Of a stretch of DNA of 64,000 nucleotides, positions 34,479 through 44,298 are shown one piece after another (within the stretch, counting starts at the first letter, position 1; each line of letters starts with the position of its first letter). The stretch lies in the NCBI GenBank assembly GCA_039183205.1, contig JBCDBR010000011.1, forward strand, positions 37,063 to 101,062, written 5' to 3'. This DNA is from HKCCE3408 sp039183205 (lineage in GTDB: Bacteria > Pseudomonadota > Alphaproteobacteria > Rhodobacterales > Rhodobacteraceae). The notes under the pieces are model-generated. The model did not search any database. It was given only the letters and a program-made list of their open reading frames with translations, and was not told the DNA's origin. Made by a program: the position numbers and the translations under genes.

Positions 34479-36215
34479 ATGGCCCAGACCGCGCCCCGTC
34501 ACGCGGCCATAGAAGACAGCGCGCTGGCGCAGATGCGTGCCCAGGCCCGTCCGATCCTTTGGGGCGTGTTCTTTTTCAGCATGGTGGTGAACGCACTGAT
34601 GCTGACCGGGCCGATTTACATGCTTCAGATTTATGATCGTGTGCTGGGCTCCCGATCCGAGGAGACCTTGGCTGCGCTGTCGATCCTCGTTGCATTTCTG
34701 TTTTTGATGATGGGCATCGTCGATTGGGTCCGCGCGCGCGTGGCTGCCCGTGTCGGCGCAAAATTGCAAGACGGATTGGATGAGCGTGTGTTTGGTGCGG
34801 CCCTAACACGGGCGCGGATTGATCGCGCCGGCCAATCCGGCCTGCAAGACCTCGAAAGCGTGCAGCGGTTGATGAGTTCACCGGCGTTTTTGGCGATCTT
34901 CGACATTCCCTGGACACCCTTTTTTATCGCTGCAATCTTCATCTTCCATCCCTGGCTGGGGTGGTTGGCCGTAGCGGGCGGCGTGCTGCTGATCGGGATC
35001 ACCTTCATCAATCAATCCGTCACGCGGCGTCCATTACGCGCCGCCAATGCCGCAGGCCAAGGCGCCGACCGGCTGGCCAGCGAAATGCAAAACGAATCCG
35101 AGCTGATCCGATCGCTTGGCATGGCCAAGGCAGCACTGGCGCGTTGGCGGGGGCAGCGCGCCGATGCGCTCCAGCAGGCCGTCACCACCGCCGATCGGGT
35201 TGGTGGGTTTACCACCTTGACCAAAACGCTGCGGCTGTTTCTGCAATCTGCGATGCTGGGCCTTGGCGCCTATTTGGTCCTGCAAAACCAAATGACGGCC
35301 GGTGCCATGATCGCCGGTTCGATCCTTTTGGGCCGTGCGCTTGCTCCGATCGAATTGGCCATCGGGCAATGGGCCATGATCGACCGGGCGCGGCAGGGGT
35401 GGCAGAGCTTGCAGGCCTTGTTGAACTCGACGCCCATTGAACCGACCCGGCTCGAATTGCCGCGTCCAGAGGCACGGTTGGAGGTGCATCAGCTTTCCGT
35501 CGTCCCGCCAGGTGAAAGCCAGCCGACCCTGCGGATGGTTTCGTTTCGCGTTGAACCGGGCGAAGCCGTTGGCATCATTGGCCCCTCAGGCGCTGGCAAG
35601 TCAACTCTGGCCCGCGCATTGATCGGTGTTTGGCTGCCCGCCGGAGGCCAGGTGCGGCTTGATGGGGCGACTTTGGATCAATACGATCCCGACATACTCG
35701 GCCGACTTGTCGGATATCTGCCCCAACGTGTTACGCTCTTCGGTGGCACAATCGCCGAGAACATTGCCCGCCTCGACCCCAATCCTGACCCGGGGCGCAT
35801 TGTCGACGCCGCGCGCCGGGCCGCGGCCCATGAGATCATCCTGAACCAGCCGCAAGGCTATGACACGCCAGTTTCAAATATTGGCTCGCGTCTGTCGGGC
35901 GGACAAATTCAGCGCATTGGCCTGGCCCGTGCACTATACGGCGATCCGGTGATGCTGGTACTCGATGAGCCCAATGCCAATCTCGATCACGAAGGCTCCG
36001 CCGCGCTCAACCGAGCCATCCGCAGTTTAAAGGCCGAAAGCAAATCGGCGATCATCATGGCGCATCGACCTGCTGCCATTGAAGAATGCGAAAAACTCTT
36101 GGTACTCGATGGCGGCATGGCCCGGGCCTTTGGACCAACCAATGAAGTCCTGAAAAAAACTGTCTCGAATTATTCTGACCTCGCTGCGCCGCGCCGCAAA
36201 GAGGCCGCGACATGA
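34479..36215 (+). CDS. Type I secretion ABC transporter (PrtD/RsaD type)
   Basis: Inner-membrane permease-ATPase of a type I secretion system. The 578-residue protein has an N-terminal membrane domain (six helices, GPIYMLQIYDRVLGSRSEETL as family mark) and a C-terminal ATPase: Walker A GPSGAGKST, signature LSGGQIQRIGLARALYGDP, Walker B VMLVLDEPNANLD. No N-terminal peptidase domain is present, as expected for exporters of RTX proteins with uncleaved C-terminal signals. The adaptor gene follows with an ATGA overlap. The RTX protease at 50658 is a plausible cargo. Confidence 0.93.
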   Translation: MAQTAPRHAAIEDSALAQMRAQARPILWGVFFFSMVVNALMLTGPIYMLQIYDRVLGSRSEETLAALSILVAFLFLMMGIVDWVRARVAARVGAKLQDGLDERVFGAALTRARIDRAGQSGLQDLESVQRLMSSPAFLAIFDIPWTPFFIAAIFIFHPWLGWLAVAGGVLLIGITFINQSVTRRPLRAANAAGQGADRLASEMQNESELIRSLGMAKAALARWRGQRADALQQAVTTADRVGGFTTLTKTLRLFLQSAMLGLGAYLVLQNQMTAGAMIAGSILLGRALAPIELAIGQWAMIDRARQGWQSLQALLNSTPIEPTRLELPRPEARLEVHQLSVVPPGESQPTLRMVSFRVEPGEAVGIIGPSGAGKSTLARALIGVWLPAGGQVRLDGATLDQYDPDILGRLVGYLPQRVTLFGGTIAENIARLDPNPDPGRIVDAARRAAAHEIILNQPQGYDTPVSNIGSRLSGGQIQRIGLARALYGDPVMLVLDEPNANLDHEGSAALNRAIRSLKAESKSAIIMAHRPAAIEECEKLLVLDGGMARAFGPTNEVLKKTVSNYSDLAAPRRKEAAT

Positions 36216-37507
36216 GCGTCCAAGCCTGGTCCGTGCGCCGACCGGTTTGGATCGGCCTGCTGTCAATCGCAGTGCTTTTTGGCGGCTTCGGCTATTGGGC
36301 CGTCGAAACAAATATCGCCGGCGCGGTGGTCGCGTCGGGCCAGATCGAGGTCGATCAAAACCGCCAAGCCATTCAGCATCCCGAAGGTGGTGTGGTTGCC
36401 GAAATTTTGGTCGAGGAAGGCAGCGCCGTTGACGCCACGGCGGTCATTCTGCGCCTAGATGGGTCCGATTTGGCCTCTGAACTGGCCGTTGTTCTTGGTC
36501 AACTGAACGTTCTGAGAACGCGCAGCGCCCGGCTGGTGGCCGAGCGCGACGGTGCTGAGGATATTACCTTCCCATCTGATCTATTGTCCGACGCAGAAGC
36601 GTATGCCGAGCTGCGCGAGGCGCTCGACGGACAACGCAATCTTTTTGCCGTGCGCGCCGAGACATTGGCCAGCGAAGTGGCGCAATTACGCCGTCGATCC
36701 GAACAAATCGCCAGCCAGATTGATGGACTAATTGCGCAACGCGCAGCGCTGGTCAGCCAGCAAGACATCGTCGCTGATGATTTGGCCATTCAGCTTGACC
36801 TGCGCGCGCGCGATCTTGGCTCAGCCGCACGGGTCGCGCAGCTGCAACGCGAGACGGCCGAGCTGTTGGGCTCGGTCGGGGAAATCGATGCTTCAATCGC
36901 ACAAGCCGAAGGACGGCGCACTGAAATCGAACTCGTCATTTTGCAAGCGCAAGACGAACGTCGCCAAGAGGCCATCACGGAACTGCGCGATGTGCGCGCC
37001 AACGAAGAGGAATTGGCCGAACGCGCCCGGGCGCTTTCGCGCAGGCTTGATCGAATGGACGTGCGCGCGCCGGTATCGGGCGTTGTCTACGGGTTGACCG
37101 TTTTTGGCCCGCAATCGGTCGTGCGCGCGGCCGATCCGGTCATGTATTTGGTGCCGCAAGACCAGCCGCTGGTGATCTCCACAAGGATCGAAGCGATCCA
37201 TGTCGATCAGGTCTTTGTTGGCCAAGAGGCCTTGATCCGGTTTCCCGTCTTTGATCAGCGCGTCACGCCGGAACTCTTTGGGACCGTTACCCGCGTCTCC
37301 GCCGATGCGTTCACCGACGAGGCGTCCGGCCAGCGGTTTTACGAGACCGAAATTGTGCTCAACGAGGGTGAGTTCGAACGGCTAGACCGCACGCTTTTGC
37401 CCGGCATGCCGGTTGAGGCGTTCATACGTACCGAGGATCGCACGCCGATCGCCTACCTGCTGCGCCCGCTGACAGATTATTTTAACCGCGCCTTCCGCGA
37501 AAGCTAA
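36212..37507 (+). CDS. Type I secretion membrane fusion (HlyD/PrtE family) adaptor
   Basis: A 431-residue adaptor linking the ABC protein to an outer-membrane TolC-type channel. One N-terminal membrane helix (about residues 12-34) is followed by QIEVDQNRQAIQHPEGGVVAEILVEEGSAV, the lipoyl half typical of HlyD proteins. A long alpha-helical coiled coil (about residues 95-275) leads to the closing half-motif MDVRAPVSGVVYGL and a beta-barrel domain. The start overlaps the ABC gene stop. No tolC-like gene is present here. Confidence 0.93.
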   Translation: MSVQAWSVRRPVWIGLLSIAVLFGGFGYWAVETNIAGAVVASGQIEVDQNRQAIQHPEGGVVAEILVEEGSAVDATAVILRLDGSDLASELAVVLGQLNVLRTRSARLVAERDGAEDITFPSDLLSDAEAYAELREALDGQRNLFAVRAETLASEVAQLRRRSEQIASQIDGLIAQRAALVSQQDIVADDLAIQLDLRARDLGSAARVAQLQRETAELLGSVGEIDASIAQAEGRRTEIELVILQAQDERRQEAITELRDVRANEEELAERARALSRRLDRMDVRAPVSGVVYGLTVFGPQSVVRAADPVMYLVPQDQPLVISTRIEAIHVDQVFVGQEALIRFPVFDQRVTPELFGTVTRVSADAFTDEASGQRFYETEIVLNEGEFERLDRTLLPGMPVEAFIRTEDRTPIAYLLRPLTDYFNRAFRES

Positions 37508-37553
37508 GCAACAACACGACGGCAAGTCCCCTGCGCCTGCTTCACCCCCGCGC

Positions 37554-38396
37554 TCACAGACCCGCGGCGATGGCCCGCATGGTGCGGCGGTGCACCGCGC
37601 GGTGTCGATTACGGATATGAACGGCGCCGTAAACAGGTTGGTGTAATATCGGAGCATCCTCAACCGCCAAAAACCCGCCCTCGGCGACCAGCATCGCAGC
37701 CGTGGCCTCTGGTTGGTACGCCGTCCCGCCAAGACGTCGTTGCATCGACAATGCCAGGTTGCTTTGCCCGGCGGTCACGAGGGCATGGGCCAAGTCCGGC
37801 AAGCGTTCGGCGTGACTGCGCAGGAAAGCGGGCGAGTAATCCGGGACGATATAGCTGTCCAAATCCACCTTGGACACGCGGGCGGCATCCGACGACACCA
37901 TCTGATACCGGATCTCGGCGAGCGTTTCGTAGTAGAGATCAGGATGCGGCGTAGGGGTAAACAAGATGCCCAGATCCAAGGCACCCGACAGCAACTCTGC
38001 ACTCATATGCGCGGAGAACGAGGCCTCAAGATAGAGTGCGGTATCAGCCAAGGTGGACTTGATGATCGCGATCCAAGCACCGATGCGCTCGCCCACAAGG
38101 TCAGGTTGAAACCCTAGGCGCATGGCCAAATTTGCCTGCGCGGGCATCGCAACCGCGCGTTGCGCGTCAACCCACGCCAGACGCAGAACGCGCGCATGCG
38201 GCTCAAACCGCAAACCTTCCTCGGTTAGGGCCGTTCCGGCCCGCCCCCGCCGAAAAAGACGCTGGCCCAATTTGGCCTCAAGCGCCGCGACCCGAGCCGA
38301 GACGGTGGACTGCGTCACCTCCAACCGCTCCGCTGTGGATGTGAAGCTCCGGGTTTCGCAAAGGTCCAAGAACGTCTCAATCAATTCAATTTGCAT
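37554..38396 (-). CDS. LysR-family transcriptional regulator
   Basis: A 280-residue LysR protein. The winged helix-turn-helix is at the N-terminus (FLDLCETRSFTSTAERLEVTQSTVSARVAALE), and an effector-binding domain follows (LDLGILFTPTPHPDLYYETL). The ATG at 38396 was chosen over a TTG two codons upstream. It is divergent from the dimethylglycine dehydrogenase gene with a 96-base shared region, so it probably controls the demethylation operon, responding to a methylated glycine or a C1 signal (inference). Confidence 0.9.
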   Translation of the reverse strand: MQIELIETFLDLCETRSFTSTAERLEVTQSTVSARVAALEAKLGQRLFRRGRAGTALTEEGLRFEPHARVLRLAWVDAQRAVAMPAQANLAMRLGFQPDLVGERIGAWIAIIKSTLADTALYLEASFSAHMSAELLSGALDLGILFTPTPHPDLYYETLAEIRYQMVSSDAARVSKVDLDSYIVPDYSPAFLRSHAERLPDLAHALVTAGQSNLALSMQRRLGGTAYQPEATAAMLVAEGGFLAVEDAPILHQPVYGAVHIRNRHRAVHRRTMRAIAAGL

Positions 38397-38412
38397 CGTC
38401 AATACCGATCAC

Positions 38413-38432
38413 ATTCATCGACATTCCCGAAT
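38413..38432. promoter_or_regulatory. Possible LysR binding site in the divergent promoter
   Basis: ATTC (38413-38416) and GAAT (38429-38432) form a short inverted repeat with a 12-base spacer in the 96-base region between the LysR gene and the first dehydrogenase. LysR boxes often have this ATTC/GAAT flavour, but with only four-base arms it may be chance. Confidence 0.3.
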
Positions 38433-38492
38433 TGATCTTCGCGTCTGTCGGCGAAATACTCAAGACATTCGGGGAGCCAGAGAGGACGCGAC

Positions 38493-40943
38493 ATGGCGGA
38501 ACTGCCAAGCCACGCAAGGGTTGTGATCATTGGGGGCGGCGCGGTTGGTGCATCGAGCCTCTACCATTTGGCCGAGGCCGGTTGGACCGATGCGGTACTT
38601 CTAGAAAAGAATGAACTGACAGCCGGATCGACCTGGCACGCGGCCGGCAACGTTCCGACTTTCTCGACCTCTTGGTCGATCATGAACATGCAGCGTTATT
38701 CGACCGAGCTTTACCGGGGTCTCGGTGCCGCTGTGGATTATCCGATGAATTACCACGTCACCGGATCGATCCGCTTGGCGCATTCGAAAGAACGGATGCA
38801 GGAATTCGAGCGTGCGCGCGGGATGGGCCAGTACCAAGGTATGGCGCTTGAAATCCTGACCCCGAACGAGGCGCAAGCGCTTTATCCTTTTCTTGAAACG
38901 CATGAGCTTGCCGGGGCGCTCTATGACCCGGCAGATGGCGACATTGATCCGGCCCAGTTGACCCAGGCATTGGCAAAAGGTGCCCGTGACATGGGCGCGC
39001 AAATCGCACGGTTCTGCCCCGCGACGGGCATCCGCCGGGAAAACGACGAATGGATCGTGGAAACGCCAAACGGCGATATCCGATGTGAGATCGTGGTCAA
39101 TGCCGCCGGCTATTATGCGCAACGCGTTGGGGAGTGGTTTAAGCCCTATGGCGGACGCACGGTACCGATGATGGTGATGAGCCATCAATACATGCTGACC
39201 GATGAGATCCCAGAGATCGAAGCTTGGTGCGCCAAAGCGGGCCGTCACAAGCTGCCGCTCTTGCGTGACGTCGATAGCTCTTACTACCTGCGCCAAGAGA
39301 AAAACGGGTATAACCTCGGTCCGTACGAGCGGAATTGCCGGGCGCATTGGGTTAGCCCAGACGATCCGATGCCAGAGGATTTCAGCTTTCAGCTATATCC
39401 CGACGATCTCGAACGCCTGGAATGGTATATTGAGGACGCGATGGCACGCGTGCCTCTTTTGGGCAGTGCGGGCGTTTCAAAAGTCATCAATGGGCCAATC
39501 CCGTACGCCCCCGATGGCAACCCGTTGATCGGACCGATGCCAGGCGTGCCGAACGCTTATGAGGCCTGCGTGTTCACCTTCGGGATCGCGCAAGGCGGCG
39601 GCGCGGGCAAGGTTCTGGCCGAATGGATCACCGAGGGTCAGACTGAATGGGACATGTGGTCGTGCGATCCGCGCCGCTACACCGGCTATGCCGATGCCGA
39701 TTACTGCGTGGCCAAGGGCAAAGAAGTTTACGGCCATGAATATGGCATGCATTTCCCTTGGGCCCGCTGGCCTGCCGGCGCCAACAAAAGACTGTCTCCC
39801 GTACACGACAAAATCGTGGACTTGGGCGGCGTCATGGGCGCCTATAATGGCTGGGAACGGGCAAATTGGTTTGCAAAGCCAGGCGATGACACATCCTGGG
39901 AGGCCAGCCAGACCTGGGACCGGGCCGGCCCATGGGAGGCGCGGATAAAAACCGAGTGTGAGGCGGTCCGCGATGGCGTCGGCGTGTTGGATTTGCCCGG
40001 CTTTTCGCGGTTTAACCTTTCCGGGCCAGGCGCCGGCGACTGGCTGCTTGGCAAGATTGCAGGCGGTTTGCCCAAGATCGGGCGCTTGAACCTGGCCTAT
40101 TTCCCCGATGCCAGAGGGCGCATCCTGACCGAAATGAGCGTGCTACGTCACGACGAGGATCACTTCACGCTGATCACCGCCGGGGCGGCTGAATGGCACG
40201 ACCGCGATGTTCTACGCGCGGGCTTGCCGGATCGTCTAACGGTGACCGAGCATCATTCGGACTATTCCACTCTGGTCGTGACAGGCCCGCAATCACGTGC
40301 CCTATTTGAGGCCATGGGCACGGAGGCGGATCTACAGCTTCCGTGGCTCAGCCATCAAAAGGCTGTTGTGGCCGGGGTAGCCTGCGCCTTGGCGCGAGTT
40401 AGCTTTGCCGGTGAATTGGGCTGGGAAATCCACGCCTCTTCGGCTGATATTCCGGCCCTTTACGAGGCGGTCATACATCAAGGCGCGACACCATTTGGCA
40501 TGTTCGCGCTCAATTCCCTCCGGTTGGAGAAAGGCTACCGCGCATGGAAAGGTGATCTATCGAGCGATTACAGCCTGCTAGAAGGCGGTCTTGATCGGTT
40601 TATTCGGTTTGACAAAGCGCAGGATTTCCCCGGTAAGGCCGCGCTTTTGGCCGAACGGCAGCGCGGCTCGGCCAAACGATGCGTCGCCTTGCAGGTTGAT
40701 GCCAACGGGTCGGACGCGCCCTATATGTCAACGATTTGGTACGACGGTGAGGTCGTCGGAGAAACGACGTCGGGAGCCTGGGGCTACCGCGTCGGCGGTT
40801 CGGTCGCGTTAGGGATGCTGCGCGCGGATCTCACGGTGCCAGGCACCACGATTGAGATCGATATCTACGGCGAGCGTCGCCCGGCGATAGTTGCCCCCGA
40901 AGGTCCCCTTTGGGATCCGAGAAACGAGAGGCTGCGAGCGTGA
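38493..40943 (+). CDS. FAD-dependent dimethylglycine/sarcosine dehydrogenase-like protein with GcvT domain (first copy)
   Basis: An 816-residue two-part enzyme. The N-terminal DAO-type oxidase begins with the FAD loop IIGGGAVGASSLYHLAEAGW (residues 12-31) and has His49 in GSTWHAAG, the residue that binds FAD covalently in mammalian dimethylglycine and sarcosine dehydrogenases. The C-terminal half (from about residue 440) is a GcvT/aminomethyltransferase fold that moves the released one-carbon unit to tetrahydrofolate. Substrate is probably dimethylglycine, sarcosine or a related N-methyl compound. The next gene starts inside its stop codon. Confidence 0.85.
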   Translation: MAELPSHARVVIIGGGAVGASSLYHLAEAGWTDAVLLEKNELTAGSTWHAAGNVPTFSTSWSIMNMQRYSTELYRGLGAAVDYPMNYHVTGSIRLAHSKERMQEFERARGMGQYQGMALEILTPNEAQALYPFLETHELAGALYDPADGDIDPAQLTQALAKGARDMGAQIARFCPATGIRRENDEWIVETPNGDIRCEIVVNAAGYYAQRVGEWFKPYGGRTVPMMVMSHQYMLTDEIPEIEAWCAKAGRHKLPLLRDVDSSYYLRQEKNGYNLGPYERNCRAHWVSPDDPMPEDFSFQLYPDDLERLEWYIEDAMARVPLLGSAGVSKVINGPIPYAPDGNPLIGPMPGVPNAYEACVFTFGIAQGGGAGKVLAEWITEGQTEWDMWSCDPRRYTGYADADYCVAKGKEVYGHEYGMHFPWARWPAGANKRLSPVHDKIVDLGGVMGAYNGWERANWFAKPGDDTSWEASQTWDRAGPWEARIKTECEAVRDGVGVLDLPGFSRFNLSGPGAGDWLLGKIAGGLPKIGRLNLAYFPDARGRILTEMSVLRHDEDHFTLITAGAAEWHDRDVLRAGLPDRLTVTEHHSDYSTLVVTGPQSRALFEAMGTEADLQLPWLSHQKAVVAGVACALARVSFAGELGWEIHASSADIPALYEAVIHQGATPFGMFALNSLRLEKGYRAWKGDLSSDYSLLEGGLDRFIRFDKAQDFPGKAALLAERQRGSAKRCVALQVDANGSDAPYMSTIWYDGEVVGETTSGAWGYRVGGSVALGMLRADLTVPGTTIEIDIYGERRPAIVAPEGPLWDPRNERLRA

Positions 40944-41836
40944 GCGTGAGCCTTCTCGACGGCTCCATCGGCCAAGAGTTGGTGCATCGCTTTGGCCGGG
41001 ACGCAACGCCGTTTTGGTCGACAAGTGTCATGGCCAAAGCGCCGGAATTGCTGGGCGCGTTACATCGCGAGTATTTCGACGCTGGCGCCACAATTGCGAC
41101 CACGAACACCTACCCCATCTTGCCCGACCGGCTCGTCGGTAGCGAATTCGCACCGCGACTTGAGGAGCTATTGCGCATCGCCGGCCACGCAGCTCGCCAC
41201 GCCCGCGACGCTTTCGGCACGGGCCGCGTGGCGGGCGCCTTGGGCCCGCTCGGCGCGTCGTACCGAACCGACTTCACCCATAGTGAGGCTGATGCTCTGG
41301 CTGCGTATGGACCCGTTATCGAAGCCCTCGATCCTTTTGTGGACCTGTTCCTTGCAGAAACCGTCAGCTCCCTTCGCCAGGCCAAGAACCTTCTACATGT
41401 CTTTAAAAACATGACGGAAAAGACGGCTTGGATTGCGCTTAGCGTCGACGATTCAGACGGCACCAAGCTTCGTTCAGGCGAGGCATTGGCGGATGCGTGC
41501 CGCGTGCTCGATCACCCGCGCATAGACGCCGTTTTGATCAATTGCGCGCGGCCCGAAGCCATTTCCCAGTCGCTTCCAATCTTGGCCCCGCTCGAGACAT
41601 CGTTTGGCGCTTACGGCAATGGTTTTACGCGCATATCGGATGCCTTTTTGGCGGATCGCCCAACGGTGGACGTGCTCGAAGCACGGCCCGATCTGACACC
41701 CGGTCTTTATGCCGAATTCGCCCTCGATTGGCATGCGATGGGTGCCAACATTCTGGGCGGCTGCTGCGAAATCGGACCTCCGCATATCGCGGAAATCGCA
41801 CGACGACTGCGCGCGCAAGGCGAGGTCATCCTATGA
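40940..41836 (+). CDS. Homocysteine S-methyltransferase family protein (betaine-homocysteine type)
   Basis: Zinc-dependent methyltransferase of 298 residues with a TIM-barrel. N-terminal LLDGSIGQEL, the active segment ATIATTNTYPIL, and the three zinc cysteines in INCARPE and GGCCEIGP identify the family. The GTG at 40940 overlaps the stop of the preceding gene (GTGA), giving a start just before LLDGS. Lying between two dimethylglycine dehydrogenase-like genes, it may take a methyl group from glycine betaine (or a sulfonium analogue) to homocysteine, delivering dimethylglycine to its neighbours. Confidence 0.85.
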   Translation: MSVSLLDGSIGQELVHRFGRDATPFWSTSVMAKAPELLGALHREYFDAGATIATTNTYPILPDRLVGSEFAPRLEELLRIAGHAARHARDAFGTGRVAGALGPLGASYRTDFTHSEADALAAYGPVIEALDPFVDLFLAETVSSLRQAKNLLHVFKNMTEKTAWIALSVDDSDGTKLRSGEALADACRVLDHPRIDAVLINCARPEAISQSLPILAPLETSFGAYGNGFTRISDAFLADRPTVDVLEARPDLTPGLYAEFALDWHAMGANILGGCCEIGPPHIAEIARRLRAQGEVIL

Positions 41837-44277
41837 CAATACTGCCAAAAAATGCGCGGGTTGTGATCATCGGTGGCGGCGTTTCAGGCTGCTCTGTGGC
41901 GTATCATCTAACGAAACTTGGCTGGACCGACGTGGTCTTGCTGGAACGCAAACAACTCACCTGCGGGACGACCTGGCACGCGGCCGGTTTGGTCGGGCAA
42001 TTGCGCGCAAGCCAAAACATGACCCGACTGGCAAAGTACTCGACCGATCTTTACGCCACGCTTGAATCCGAAACCGGCGTGGCCACTGGGCTGCGGCAAG
42101 TTGGGTCGATATCGATCGGCATTACCGCTGACAGACGTGAGGAATTGCTGCGCCAAGCAACGCTTGCGCGCATCTTTGGCGTGGAAGTGTCTGAAATCTC
42201 TGCAAAAGAGGTCAAGGAGATGTACCCGCATGTCAACGTGGATGACGTTACCTGTGCGGTGCATCTACCCGGCGATGGACAATGTGATCCGGCAAACATT
42301 GCCATGGCGTTGGCCAAGGGCGCGCGTATGCGCGACGCGCAGATCATCGAGGGCGTACAGGTGCGCGCGGTCACCGATGACGGCAAGCAGGTCACTGGCG
42401 TTTCCTGGCAGATGGGTGACGAAACTGGCCACATCGCATGTGACGCCGTGGTCAATTGCGCAGGTCTTTGGGGTCGCAACTTTGCCGCACAAAACGGCGT
42501 GACACTGCCGCTGCATGCTTGTGAGCATTTCTACCTGATCACTGAACCGATTGACGGGCTGGGCCACCTGCCCGTTCTTCGGGTGCCTGATGAATGCGCG
42601 TATTACAAATCAGATGCCGGCAAGATGATGCTGGGCGCCTTTGAGCCCAAGGCGAAGCCCTGGGGTATGGCCGGTATCCCAGAAGACTTCGCCTTCGACA
42701 CGCTGCCGGAGGATTTCGACCACTTCGCCCCGATCCTTGAGATGGCCACCGAGCGTATGCCGCTTTTCGAAACGGCGGGCGTGCAGACGTTTTTTAACGG
42801 GCCAGAGAGTTTCACCCCGGACGACCGGTATTATCTGGGCGAGGCGCCAGAACTTAAAGGGTACTGGGTCGCGGCCGGGTACAACTCCATCGGGATCGTC
42901 TCCTCAGGCGGCGCTGGCATGGCACTTGCCCAATGGATGGAAGACGGCGCGCCGCCCTTCGACCTGTGGGAAGTCGACATCCGCCGCGCCCAGGGTTTCC
43001 AGAAAAACCGGCGTTACCTGCAAGAGCGGGTCACGGAGACATTGGGCCTTTTGTATGCCGATCACTATCCGTACCGGCAGGTGGAAACGGCCCGCGGTGT
43101 ACGTCGATCGCCAGTGCACGGGCATTTGCAAGCCGCAGGCGCCGTCTTTGGCGAAGTTGCCGGTTGGGAACGGGCCAACTGGTTCGCCCAACAGGGCCAA
43201 AAGCGCGCCTATCAATACGATTGGCACCGGCAAAACTGGTTCGACAATCAACGCTCCGAACACATGGCCGCACGCGAGGGCGTGGCACTTTGGGATATGA
43301 CGTCTTTCGGGAAAATCCGCGTCGAGGGCCCGCAAGCACTTGATTTTATGCAGCATGTCTGTGGTGCAAACATCGATGTCGACGTCGGGCGCATCGTCTA
43401 TACGCAGATGCTCAACCCGCGCGGCGGCATTGAATGTGACCTAACCGTCACGCGGCTGTCAGAGACGGCATTCTTGCTGATCGTGCCGGGGTCCACATTG
43501 GTGCGCGATCTGGCCTGGCTGCGTCGGCATTTAGGCGAACGGTTCGCGATTATCACCGACATGACAGCGGCTGAGGCCGTCTTTGTGCTCATGGGGCCAA
43601 AATCGCGCGACCTGCTGAAATCGGTCAGCCCAAATGACTTCAGCAACGCCGCGCACCCTTTTGGTACAGCTCAGGAAATTGAAATCGGGTACGGCTTGGC
43701 AAGAGCCCATCGCGTGACGTATGTTGGTGAGCTTGGCTGGGAACTCTACGTTTCCACCGACCAAGCTGCTCATATCTGGGAAACCCTTTCGGAGGCGGGT
43801 CAAGTTCACGGGCTGCGATTGGCCGGCTTGCACGCGCTCGATAGTTGCCGGATTGAAAAGGCCTTTCGCCATTTCGGACACGATATCACTGATGAGGACC
43901 ACGTCCTGGAAGCGGGGCTCGGTTTTGCCGTCAAAACCGACAAAGGCGATTTCCTCGGCCGCGACGCGGTACTGCGCAAGCGGCAATTGGGTCTGGACCG
44001 GCGCTTGGTGCAATTTCGCCTAAGCGATCCAGAACCGATGCTGTTTCACAACGAAGCGGTCCTGCGTGACGGCGAGATCGTCGGGCATCTGACCTCTGGG
44101 AATTACGGTCACGCCTTAGGCGGCGCAGTGGGGTTGGGCTATGTGCCTTGCCCCGGCGAAGACGCGCACGCGGTTCTCAGCTCCAGCTTTGAGATTGAAA
44201 TCGCCGGGACGCGTGTTGGCGCGCAGGCGAGCCTGAAACCGATGTACGACCCCAAAGCAGAGCGGGTGCGCGCATAG
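41833..44277 (+). CDS. FAD-dependent dimethylglycine/sarcosine dehydrogenase-like protein with GcvT domain (second copy)
   Basis: An 814-residue homologue of the gene at 38493 with the same layout: FAD loop IIGGGVSGCSVAYHL, His49 in GTTWHAAG, long oxidase domain, and a C-terminal GcvT fold (GVALWDMTSFGKIRVEGP; VTYVGELGWELYVSTD; GLHALDSCRIEKAFRHFGHD). It diverges clearly from the first copy, so it is not a recent duplicate. The ATG at 41833 overlaps the stop of the methyltransferase gene (ATGA); the frame runs further upstream through that gene without family similarity. The two copies may act on successive N-methyl groups. Confidence 0.88.
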   Translation: MTILPKNARVVIIGGGVSGCSVAYHLTKLGWTDVVLLERKQLTCGTTWHAAGLVGQLRASQNMTRLAKYSTDLYATLESETGVATGLRQVGSISIGITADRREELLRQATLARIFGVEVSEISAKEVKEMYPHVNVDDVTCAVHLPGDGQCDPANIAMALAKGARMRDAQIIEGVQVRAVTDDGKQVTGVSWQMGDETGHIACDAVVNCAGLWGRNFAAQNGVTLPLHACEHFYLITEPIDGLGHLPVLRVPDECAYYKSDAGKMMLGAFEPKAKPWGMAGIPEDFAFDTLPEDFDHFAPILEMATERMPLFETAGVQTFFNGPESFTPDDRYYLGEAPELKGYWVAAGYNSIGIVSSGGAGMALAQWMEDGAPPFDLWEVDIRRAQGFQKNRRYLQERVTETLGLLYADHYPYRQVETARGVRRSPVHGHLQAAGAVFGEVAGWERANWFAQQGQKRAYQYDWHRQNWFDNQRSEHMAAREGVALWDMTSFGKIRVEGPQALDFMQHVCGANIDVDVGRIVYTQMLNPRGGIECDLTVTRLSETAFLLIVPGSTLVRDLAWLRRHLGERFAIITDMTAAEAVFVLMGPKSRDLLKSVSPNDFSNAAHPFGTAQEIEIGYGLARAHRVTYVGELGWELYVSTDQAAHIWETLSEAGQVHGLRLAGLHALDSCRIEKAFRHFGHDITDEDHVLEAGLGFAVKTDKGDFLGRDAVLRKRQLGLDRRLVQFRLSDPEPMLFHNEAVLRDGEIVGHLTSGNYGHALGGAVGLGYVPCPGEDAHAVLSSSFEIEIAGTRVGAQASLKPMYDPKAERVRA

Positions 44278-44298
44278 GACAAACGGGAGGGATGGCCC

